The notes below the pieces were generated by a model. That model did no database searches, had not been told where the DNA came from, and saw nothing but the letters and a program-made list of their open reading frames with translations. From Candidatus Pacearchaeota archaeon (GTDB lineage: Archaea > Nanobdellota > Nanobdellia > Pacearchaeales > GW2011-AR1): a stretch of DNA of 21,639 nt. How positions within the stretch are numbered: the first letter of the stretch is position 1; every line of letters begins with the position of its first letter. Where the stretch lies: the NCBI GenBank assembly GCA_016186375.1, contig JACPLS010000010.1:1-21639 (forward strand), in the 5' to 3' direction. The translations under genes were made by a program, and so were the position numbers. This document shows positions 14,363-20,103 of this stretch, piece after piece.

Positions 14363-14785
14363 TTATTGGCTTGAGTTCGTTGTGCTATTAGAGATTATGC
14401 AGGCTCCATTTGAACAGCCATTCAAACAAGATTGATAAATTCTATCTTCTTTAACACTGGCGCATGTTGAACTGCATGTTCCTGGAAATTGACACATATA
14501 AGTTGTCCATTCTCTATGCACGTTTCCATCAGTTCCGCAATATGGAGAACTTGACCATCCAGATGTTCCACATTGTGAAGCGGCGGTGCAAGCAATTGAA
14601 AGATTTTCATCTATTTTATTATTGCAATTATTGTCTTTTCCATCACATATTTCCATATTCTTTTTACACTTTCCAAAAGAAATCACAGAACCCGTTGGAT
14701 CACCAATGCCAAGAGCTAGAAATAAAACCGCTATAATTACTATTCCTATTATGGTAATTAATAAAAATCTTGCATTTTTGTTCAT
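14363..14785 (-). CDS. Cysteine-rich secreted protein with MopE-type metal-binding motif
   Basis: A 140-residue protein. Residues 8-26 (LLITIIGIVIIAVLFLALG) form an N-terminal membrane anchor or signal sequence, and the rest is predicted to lie outside. The segment EICDGKDNNCNNKIDE matches the CDGxDNxCxxxxDE pattern repeated in MopE and many secreted proteins, usually regarded as a calcium or metal-binding loop. It is present once here, whereas many proteins carry arrays. The mature part has 12 cysteines, an even number, so up to six disulfides are possible. The end is Asn/Ser/Thr-rich (SNSTTNSS), suited to glycosylation. Possible roles are metal capture or adhesion, both inferred. I do not see a strong TATA box at the usual position. 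Confidence 0.7.
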   Translation of the reverse strand: MNKNARFLLITIIGIVIIAVLFLALGIGDPTGSVISFGKCKKNMEICDGKDNNCNNKIDENLSIACTAASQCGTSGWSSSPYCGTDGNVHREWTTYMCQFPGTCSSTCASVKEDRIYQSCLNGCSNGACIISNSTTNSSQ

Positions 14786-15002
14786 TTTCTTTTATAATTT
14801 CCCCCTTTCAATATTTGAATGAGTTAGATGTAAGGTCCATCAACACAAATATAATTATATTTAAATTGCAAAATTCTGTCAGAAATTGTTAATTTTAGAA
14901 TTACAAAGGCAAAATTATAAAAATGATCTTTCTCTTTTATTTTTGGCATTTTTCTCCCATTGATAATGATATTATTTTAAGGATGATGGAGTTTATATAT
15001 AT

Positions 15003-15506
15003 TTATCCTCTCTTTCCTGTCAGCTCAAGGAAAGACTTGAGCTGTTCTTTCAAGTCTTTTACGTCATCAATGACTTTCTCACGCATTGCGTCTAATCTTC
15101 CCGGAATTACATACTTGTTGTAAAAATCTTTCATTAGTCTTAGAAATGGAGAAGTTTCCCATTTGCTTTCTGGGTCTTTGACTAAGGCTGCTTTTATTTC
15201 AAGCATTATTTTTCCCCGGTTCATCTTTTTTTTCTTTTTATCAATTTCAACTTCCACTTCAACTAATTCAGAGACTTCGTATTCTAGAAGCATTATTATT
15301 TTGAAATAATCTGAAATTTCCTTTGAAATTGACCATTCTATGCTGACATCCCGTGAATTTCCTGAAACTTTTTCGCTGTATTTTTTTTCTATAACGCCGT
15401 AACCCTCGTCGTCAAGCCAAGAATGTGCATATTTATAAAATGCTTTGAAATCAAATAGGCCGCTGAATTCCATCTTCTCCTTAATTAGCTCTTCCTTATC
15501 CGACAT
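15003..15506 (-). CDS. Hypothetical cytoplasmic protein, 167 aa
   Basis: No named family. It begins MSDKEELIKEKM, then FDFKAFYKYAHSWLDDEGYG (about 18-37), an alternating basic/acidic strand region VEVEIDKKKKKMNRGKI near the middle, and a C-terminal helical part (VIDDVKDLKEQLKSFLELTG). I associate this pattern with a widespread uncharacterised family in DPANN archaea, but that is from memory and unverified. There is no signal peptide or span. A TATA box lies 26 bp before the ATG. The 217 bases downstream (14786-15002) hold AT-rich sequence and no gene that I can support. Confidence 0.7.
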   Translation of the reverse strand: MSDKEELIKEKMEFSGLFDFKAFYKYAHSWLDDEGYGVIEKKYSEKVSGNSRDVSIEWSISKEISDYFKIIMLLEYEVSELVEVEVEIDKKKKKMNRGKIMLEIKAALVKDPESKWETSPFLRLMKDFYNKYVIPGRLDAMREKVIDDVKDLKEQLKSFLELTGKRG

Positions 15507-15527
15507 AGATTTATAGAGAAAAAGTTG

Positions 15528-15536
15528 TATTTAAAG
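15528..15536 (-). promoter_or_regulatory. TATA box of the 167-aa hypothetical gene
   Basis: TATTTAAAG on the plus strand, centred 26 bp before the ATG at 15506. Confidence 0.5.
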
Positions 15537-15574
15537 ATTGCCTTTTTTCCAGTTTGAGAAATTGATAAATAAAT

Positions 15575-15925
15575 CTAGTTCTTTAGAAATCCAATTAAGA
15601 AGGAAATGATTGCTATAATTTCAGCCATATTAAAGACACCATCACCAAGGATAATTTCCCAACCTTGTAAACTACCGGTTCCTTTGAATGTAGTCACTAT
15701 AATTATACCTATGATTGCTCCGACTATGAGAACATAAGAACCAATTTTAAAAGATAAAGAATCTTTCTTTTTTAATAACGCTGTGAAAATCAAAATAAAG
15801 GTTATGATAGATATTAAGAATGCTGGAGATAAAATAGGTCTAAAATAAGCAATAATTAAAAGTAAATGTATAAAAGGAATAAGCAATGTTACAGAATTTC
15901 GAATAATTAATGTTTTGTTTTTCAT
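15575..15925 (-). CDS. Four-span integral membrane protein, unknown function
   Basis: A 116-residue, almost entirely hydrophobic protein with four segments long enough to cross the membrane: about residues 10-28 (NSVTLLIPFIHLLLIIAYF), 31-50 (ILSPAFLISIITFILIFTAL), 59-79 (FKIGSYVLIVGAIIGIIIVTT) and 96-113 (VFNMAEIIAIISFLIGFL). The loop between spans 2 and 3 is Lys-rich (KKKDS), which suggests that it faces the inside. No family is recognised. It has its own TATA box and sits between two unknown soluble genes. Confidence 0.65.
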   Translation of the reverse strand: MKNKTLIIRNSVTLLIPFIHLLLIIAYFRPILSPAFLISIITFILIFTALLKKKDSLSFKIGSYVLIVGAIIGIIIVTTFKGTGSLQGWEIILGDGVFNMAEIIAIISFLIGFLKN

Positions 15926-15946
15926 TAACAGATGAGAGATAAGGAG

Positions 15947-15956
15947 TTTATAAAAT
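15947..15956 (-). promoter_or_regulatory. TATA box of the four-span membrane protein gene
   Basis: TTTATAAAAT on the plus strand, centred 26 bp before the ATG at 15925. Confidence 0.55.
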
Positions 15957-15982
15957 ATGGCTTTTGATTGTTTTTAAGAAAT

Positions 15983-15993
15983 ATTTATATATT
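15983..15993 (+). promoter_or_regulatory. TATA box of the 163-aa hypothetical gene
   Basis: ATTTATATATT centred about 35 bp before the ATG at 16023, so the leader would be about 10 bases. AAAGGGA at 16010-16016 in that leader may serve as a weak ribosome-binding site. Confidence 0.5.
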
Positions 15994-16022
15994 AGAGTTG
16001 TGAAGAAATAAAGGGAATTAAT

Positions 16023-16514
16023 ATGTTAGATTATAGTCTTGCAAATGCACAAATGGTTGGAAGAAAGATTCTTAGTTTGTGTACTGGTTTAAGTGAAGCT
16101 GTTCAAGATGCTAGATCGTATGTTAGTATAAATGGTGGACCAATACTTGTTTATATACCTGCAAAATTTAATTCAGCAGTATTTAGTGTGGAATTAAGTT
16201 CTCCCTCATTTGTTCCTCTTATAAATGATACAAGAGGGCAAAAAGATCCTATTTATGGAAGTTTAGAATTAGCTTTAGAAGGAAGAAATGTGAGGGGAGA
16301 ACTGCACAAATCTTTTTTACTTTTAGATCCTTCTAAAGATGTTGTGCTTGATTTTATAGATCGTAGTGGTAAGAGTGTTTTTCCATTTATCGCAAGGAGA
16401 GAATATTATGAGGCATTACGCAGAGATGTTCCTTCAATTGCACTTTATGAAAGAATATACAATGAGAATATTGGAGTTATAGAATCTCAAAAAGATCAGA
16501 GTGAGGTTTGTTAA
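16023..16514 (+). CDS. Hypothetical protein, 163 aa
   Basis: No family is recognised. It begins MLDYSLANAQMVGRKI and is a mixed alpha/beta soluble protein with strand-like phrases GPILVYIPAKF (39-49) and KDVVLDFIDRSGKSVFPFI. There is no signal peptide, membrane span or obvious catalytic motif. It is the only plus-strand gene between about 11760 and 20100, with its own promoter, and is convergent with the HD-domain gene. Its stop is about 30 bases from that gene's stop. Confidence 0.65.
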   Translation: MLDYSLANAQMVGRKILSLCTGLSEAVQDARSYVSINGGPILVYIPAKFNSAVFSVELSSPSFVPLINDTRGQKDPIYGSLELALEGRNVRGELHKSFLLLDPSKDVVLDFIDRSGKSVFPFIARREYYEALRRDVPSIALYERIYNENIGVIESQKDQSEVC

Positions 16515-16545
16515 TCTGTGATAATTAAGAGTGGATAGTTAGATA

Positions 16546-17112
16546 TTAGTGTAATTTGTTAAGATTGTTAATTCCATTATTGTACCAGGGTTTTGCTATT
16601 TTCTTTGCATTATTAGAAGTTATTCTGTTAAACATCCAATCAAATTTCTCTTTAATTTTTTCCTTACCTAATTTGCTAACGTATTCTGTTAAAAAATGAT
16701 CAACATTATTTTCAAAGAAACTTATGCTGTCTGCATCCTTAAGGATATTCTCATCATCACTTCCTCCAACCTCATGTTTAGAGATTAGTGTTTTTACTCT
16801 TTCTACTAATTTTAAGTTTGCATTATTTTTGATTAAAAATTCTTCAATAATTTCTGCTCCTTTTTCTTGATGATACTTTAGAAAATCTTCATCTTTCATA
16901 CCTGAAGATTTTATTCTTTGCATTTGCTTACTTCCTTCTTCTCTAAATGCTCTTTCAATATCGTGTGCAATTGCAGCAATTAACATTGCCTCATCGGCAT
17001 CAGGTTTTAGTTGCTTAACCCAGTAAACTGTTCTCTTAAAATGGACCATACCAAATTTACCGCTATAAGACACTTCAACAAATCTTTCTACCTTATCGTA
17101 TAATTCTGACAT
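16546..17112 (-). CDS. HD-domain hydrolase
   Basis: A 188-residue protein with the HD phosphohydrolase metal-ligand pattern in order: His24 in MVHFKRT, the doublet His50-Asp51 in IAAIAHDIER, His81 in YHQEKGAEII, His113 in SKHEVGG, and Asp126/Asp128 in KDADSISFF. These enzymes hydrolyse phosphomonoesters or phosphodiesters, often of nucleotides; the substrate cannot be read from the sequence. The spacing between histidines and the SKHEVGG-DADSISFF end resemble small stand-alone HD proteins. There is no other domain. A TATA box lies about 26 bp upstream, so the message is probably leaderless. Confidence 0.82.
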   Translation of the reverse strand: MSELYDKVERFVEVSYSGKFGMVHFKRTVYWVKQLKPDADEAMLIAAIAHDIERAFREEGSKQMQRIKSSGMKDEDFLKYHQEKGAEIIEEFLIKNNANLKLVERVKTLISKHEVGGSDDENILKDADSISFFENNVDHFLTEYVSKLGKEKIKEKFDWMFNRITSNNAKKIAKPWYNNGINNLNKLH

Positions 17113-17132
17113 ATAATTAGAATAGGTAAAAG

Positions 17133-17142
17133 TTATTTAAAG
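17133..17142 (-). promoter_or_regulatory. TATA box of the HD-domain gene
   Basis: TTATTTAAAG on the plus strand, centred about 25-26 bp before the ATG at 17112. Confidence 0.5.
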
Positions 17143-17246
17143 GTTTCTTATGACGTTTATGATTCAAATTCTTATTTTATTTACAATTAAACTTAAATAA
17201 TGTTTAATAAAATTAGTCGTATATAGTAAATGTTTTAAAAATATAT

Positions 17247-18164
17247 TCAATTTGTTGTTAATATTACTTTATTGTTTTCTTCAGACAATTCTTCCGGGGA
17301 ATTGGATTTTACTTCAATAACTAGGTTATTAGAGTCTCGAGGTATTCTTAAGTTCTTGACAACAAAGAACTTTTTTACACCTATTTTTAAATTATCCAGA
17401 TCAAAGGATTTTATTTCTTTATTATTTGCAGAAATTAAAAGGCTGACATTTTCTGCATCTTCAAGCCCCTCATTTGTAACTGTCACAGAAAAACTTAGGT
17501 ATGGTCCAGATTTATTTGCTTGGGATTCAGAGATTGCTAGGTCAGGGAGGGGATTTTCTGAATATAATTTTTTTATTTCGTCAATGATAAATTGATCTAT
17601 TTCTTGTTCGCAGTCAGTTACTGGATACATAATGCTCATTCTATTATTTACGTGGTCGAAACCGAGCGCATGAAAAATCTCATGCACAGCAATATGGGGG
17701 GTTTTGCATGTTTCATCCCGATAAAGAGAAACTTTTCCTTCTAATATGACATAATATTGGGATGTATTAATTATTTCCACAGGTCCTCCTTCACCTGCGA
17801 CAAAATAATTCTTATGTTCTGGGAGAGGGTCTATTTCAGAGCAAAGAAAATCTATTTGTGGAGAAGAATCATCTTTTTTAAAGTTCAGAATAGTTTTTTC
17901 AGAGATGATAGAGAGAGCTTCATAAATATTACTTCTTTTTTTTTCGTCGCAAGTTTCTTCCATGGAAAAACTGATATCTTTGCTTTTAAATCTCATATTG
18001 GGATAAAACTGAAAAGTTTTTTTCAGAGAAGTATTAGAAAAGAATTTATTTTCCACTTCTTTATAATATATTGTTTGCGATGGTAAATTCATCCAAAGAA
18101 CGTAGAGGCCAATTCCAATTAATCCTAAAAGCATTAACAACATAATAAGATCTATCACCTTCAT
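17247..18164 (-). CDS. Membrane-anchored M10-like (matrixin-type) zinc metalloprotease with CARDB domain
   Basis: A 305-residue protein. Residues 5-25 (LIMLLMLLGLIGIGLYVLWM) form an N-terminal anchor. The protease domain, about 50-200, has the metzincin zinc site HEIFHALGFDH (161-171, ligands His161, His165 and His171, base Glu162) and a Met-turn at MSIMYP (176-181). Upstream, YYVILEGKVSLYRD is the edge strand typical of matrixins. Residues from about 207 (LPDLAISESQANKSGPYL) to the end form a CARDB domain, a cell-surface adhesion-like beta sandwich. It should act outside the membrane on surface or foreign protein. No pro-domain cysteine switch is obvious. The TATA box lies 26 bp before the ATG. 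Confidence 0.85.
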   Translation of the reverse strand: MKVIDLIMLLMLLGLIGIGLYVLWMNLPSQTIYYKEVENKFFSNTSLKKTFQFYPNMRFKSKDISFSMEETCDEKKRSNIYEALSIISEKTILNFKKDDSSPQIDFLCSEIDPLPEHKNYFVAGEGGPVEIINTSQYYVILEGKVSLYRDETCKTPHIAVHEIFHALGFDHVNNRMSIMYPVTDCEQEIDQFIIDEIKKLYSENPLPDLAISESQANKSGPYLSFSVTVTNEGLEDAENVSLLISANNKEIKSFDLDNLKIGVKKFFVVKNLRIPRDSNNLVIEVKSNSPEELSEENNKVILTTN

Positions 18165-18185
18165 CGATGTATTAAAAAAAAGGAA

Positions 18186-18194
18186 TATATAAAT
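18186..18194 (-). promoter_or_regulatory. TATA box of the metalloprotease gene
   Basis: TATATAAAT on the plus strand, centred 26 bp before the ATG at 18164. Confidence 0.6.
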
Positions 18195-18252
18195 TTAAGC
18201 CCTGTTTTTTAAAATGTTACAAGAAGATAACAGAGAATGAGATGTTAATTAT

Positions 18253-18678
18253 TTAATTCTTTAGAATTTGGATATCGTCTGGGTCCAACATTCCGACATT
18301 TCCAGAAGAGAATCCAGCAGGCTGAAGTTTCCTATTTGTTCCATAGGCTTTTGTTGGAAACTTAATCTTCGTTCCTATTTTTGTAGCTGCAGCAATGTTG
18401 TGTATGGTTTGTGGTCCAGAACTACCAGAATCATCAAGAGCATCAACTTGGATAATATACTCTCCGTTTTTGGTATTAACCCTCATTAAATAAGAAGGCT
18501 GTTCAATCTTTACAGATTCATTACCAAAAAGAGCATCACTAGATTCAACTAATCCTGAAAGTGTGCCATATCTTTCAACTACTTCTCCTTCTACATAATT
18601 TTTTGGTGATCTTGTACATCCATAAAATCCTAACGCTCCCGTAAGGACTAGCGATGCTAATGATTTTTTAAATTTCAT
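18253..18678 (-). CDS. Small putative lipoprotein
   Basis: A 141-residue protein. The N-terminus MKFKKSLASLVLTGALGFYGC is a signal peptide ending in a lipobox-like GFYGC, with Cys21 as the possible lipid-bearing residue. The mature part is a small beta-rich domain (VEGEVVERYGTL, then SYLMRVNTKNGEYIIQVD) that could be an OB-fold-like barrel, ending LDPDDIQIL. No named family. Whether this archaeon lipidates such cysteines is not known from the window. The gene lies directly behind the metalloprotease gene on the same strand but has its own TATA box 26 bp before the ATG. Confidence 0.68.
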   Translation of the reverse strand: MKFKKSLASLVLTGALGFYGCTRSPKNYVEGEVVERYGTLSGLVESSDALFGNESVKIEQPSYLMRVNTKNGEYIIQVDALDDSGSSGPQTIHNIAAATKIGTKIKFPTKAYGTNRKLQPAGFSSGNVGMLDPDDIQILKN

Positions 18679-18700
18679 ATTTTTATTTAAGAGTCCAAGT

Positions 18701-18708
18701 ATTTAAAT
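18701..18708 (-). promoter_or_regulatory. TATA box of the lipoprotein gene
   Basis: ATTTAAAT, centred 26 bp before the ATG at 18678. Confidence 0.55.
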
Positions 18709-18790
18709 CTTATTATATTTAACTACTATATAATTTTGACACAATTAATTTTGTAACAATTTTTGTCTCAAGATCTGTAATCTCTCATTT

Positions 18791-19123
18791 TTATGTGTCT
18801 AATACATTTAAGGCATAAACTCCAACTTTATTTATAGGAATCTTAAGACTTTTTTTAGTAGTCTCTCTAACAAATCTTTCTTTAAGTTCTTCTACTCGTT
18901 GTAATAAAGTTTCATACACCCTTTTTGGTGGATTATTCAAGTTTCCATCAAATATGATGTATCCTAATCCTGCTCCAATTTGTGCCCCAAGCATATGTTC
19001 TCCAATAAGATAATATATTTTGGGATTTTTAGTTAATGGCCTTTTAGCTAAAGCATGAAAATCTTTATAGTATCTATCAGCGCTCGCCATAGTATATCCT
19101 CTTCTGTCAAATAATTTTCTCAA
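18791..19123 (-). CDS. Hypothetical protein, possibly the larger part of a gene split by an in-frame TAA
   Basis: The open frame has 110 codons if read from the TTG at 19123, or 100 from the ATG at 19090 (MASADRYYKDFHALAK). No family is recognised. Visible parts are a glycine-rich hydrophobic stretch LIGEHMLGAQIGAGLGYIIF and a helical section RVYETLLQRVEELKERF. There is no signal peptide. The sequence immediately upstream, 19124-19207, continues in the same frame after one TAA and starts with an ATG that carries the only well-placed promoter, so this may be a broken gene or use re-initiation. The true start is uncertain. Confidence 0.5.
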   Translation of the reverse strand: MRKLFDRRGYTMASADRYYKDFHALAKRPLTKNPKIYYLIGEHMLGAQIGAGLGYIIFDGNLNNPPKRVYETLLQRVEELKERFVRETTKKSLKIPINKVGVYALNVLDT

Positions 19124-19207
19124 TTATTCATCATATTCATCAGATGCTATACTGTCCAAGTTTTTATCAGCTATTCCTACAATTAATATATCAAGTCCGC
19201 CTGACAT
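19124..19207 (-). other. 27-codon upstream frame ending in TAA, in frame with the next gene
   Basis: The ATG at 19207 opens MSGGLDILIVGIADKNLDSI and ends at TAA, 19124-19126, directly followed in the same frame by the 110-codon frame. A TATA box TTTTTAAAC at 19230-19238 is centred 27 bp before this ATG, so transcription should start here. The bases before the stop are a perfect 9-bp tandem repeat, TGATGAATA twice, with the TAA formed at its end. This may be the 5' part of a split gene, or a short leader frame. Confidence 0.45.
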
Positions 19208-19229
19208 AATAATGGGGCATATCTGGCTA

Positions 19230-19238
19230 TTTTTAAAC
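19230..19238 (-). promoter_or_regulatory. TATA box before the 27-codon frame
   Basis: TTTTTAAAC on the plus strand, centred 27 bp upstream of the ATG at 19207. Confidence 0.45.
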
Positions 19239-19328
19239 CTTTTTATATGCAAATACTAAATAATTTTGTATCAATTTTTATCGTAATAAGTGAGATAGAT
19301 TATTTTATAGATATTCCTTCTATTTCTA

Positions 19329-19943
19329 TTATTTACAAAATCCACGGAACTTTGAATCTTTGAAAGGCTCGAAGAAAATGAGTTTTATCCAGCCGACGAA
19401 AGGGATTCTAAGAGCGGCCTTTCCCATTACATTATTTTCTGGAATGGAAGTTTCATCTGTTTGTTGAGGATTATTATTTTTCATTAGTTGAATAATATTG
19501 TTGTCTCCTTTAGATCCTCTTGGGCTAAGAGAAACAATGCGATGTATAATTGGGTATTTAGATGTAGATTCTGGATTAGGAATGAAGGTGATAACATCAC
19601 CTAATTTGTAATCTGCTCTCCCCCAGACAAATACAATATCTCCTTTATTTAATCCATTCCTGAATGGAAATTTGATAAATTCTGGTTTTGTAATATTTTT
19701 ATTTTCATAGAGCAAAGAATTCTGACTCCACCAATCCTCGAATTGAGAAGGGTGATACATTGAACAAGATTCTATTACTACTAATGGAAGAGGAGATCCA
19801 GTAATAAAAGAGAGAAGGGGAAAGAAAATGAATTTTATAATTAAGATTATGAGAATTATAGATACTAGAAGAGATTGCCAGCTGTCTTCTTTTAAAAAAA
19901 ACCAAAATCGGCGAAGTAAAGTTTTAATATTTTCCAGATTCAT
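19329..19943 (-). CDS. Type I signal peptidase, S26B (archaeal/ER type)
   Basis: A 204-residue membrane protease that removes signal peptides from exported proteins. One N-terminal span lies at 24-46 (SLLVSIILIILIIKFIFFPLLSF). The catalytic serine Ser61 is in VVIESCSMYHP, the box B region GLNKGDIVFVWG precedes VGDVITF-like KLGDVITFIP (113-122), and YPIIHRIV (130-137) carries His134, which replaces the lysine of bacterial enzymes, as in ER and archaeal peptidases. The later SPRGSKGDNN and ETSIPENNVMGKA (164-176) are typical of box E and the following strand. It is the natural processing enzyme for the many secreted proteins encoded nearby, though genomes often hold another copy. The TATA box lies about 26 bp before the ATG. 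Confidence 0.88.
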   Translation of the reverse strand: MNLENIKTLLRRFWFFLKEDSWQSLLVSIILIILIIKFIFFPLLSFITGSPLPLVVIESCSMYHPSQFEDWWSQNSLLYENKNITKPEFIKFPFRNGLNKGDIVFVWGRADYKLGDVITFIPNPESTSKYPIIHRIVSLSPRGSKGDNNIIQLMKNNNPQQTDETSIPENNVMGKAALRIPFVGWIKLIFFEPFKDSKFRGFCK

Positions 19944-19964
19944 AAAAAAGAAATGATTTTTGAG

Positions 19965-19974
19965 TTTTTAAATT
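19965..19974 (-). promoter_or_regulatory. TATA box of the signal peptidase gene
   Basis: TTTTTAAATT on the plus strand, centred about 26 bp before the ATG at 19943. Confidence 0.5.
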
Positions 19975-20039
19975 GTTTGAAAGAGGATTTTTCACTCTTT
20001 TGGAAAACAAGACATTTTTTCGACGATTTGATAGAAAGA

Positions 20040-20097
20040 TTTATAAATACCCATAACTTATAATTTTTCAGCTTTTGGGTAGTGAAAAAGAGGGGAT
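20040..20097 (+). promoter_or_regulatory. Promoter and ribosome-binding site of the surface protein gene
   Basis: TTTATAAATA at 20040-20049 is a good TATA box placed about 60 bp before the ATG, which leaves a leader of about 34 bases. GAGGGGAT at 20090-20097 ends six bases before the ATG and can serve as a Shine-Dalgarno. This is the clearest leadered, ribosome-binding-site start in a window dominated by leaderless genes. Confidence 0.5.
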
Positions 20098-20103
20098 TGG
20101 ATA

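Noticed and set aside
14422..14822. Several open frames on both strands overlapping the Cys-rich gene
   Set aside because: The MopE-motif frame has signal sequence, motif and even cysteine count; the others are shadows without promoters or family features.
14923..15123. Plus-strand 66-codon frame that begins with a hydrophobic stretch
   Set aside because: More than half lies antisense to the well-supported 167-aa gene, and no TATA box is at the right distance.
17757..18086. Plus-strand 109-codon frame
   Set aside because: Antisense to the protease domain with its intact zinc motif; no independent support.
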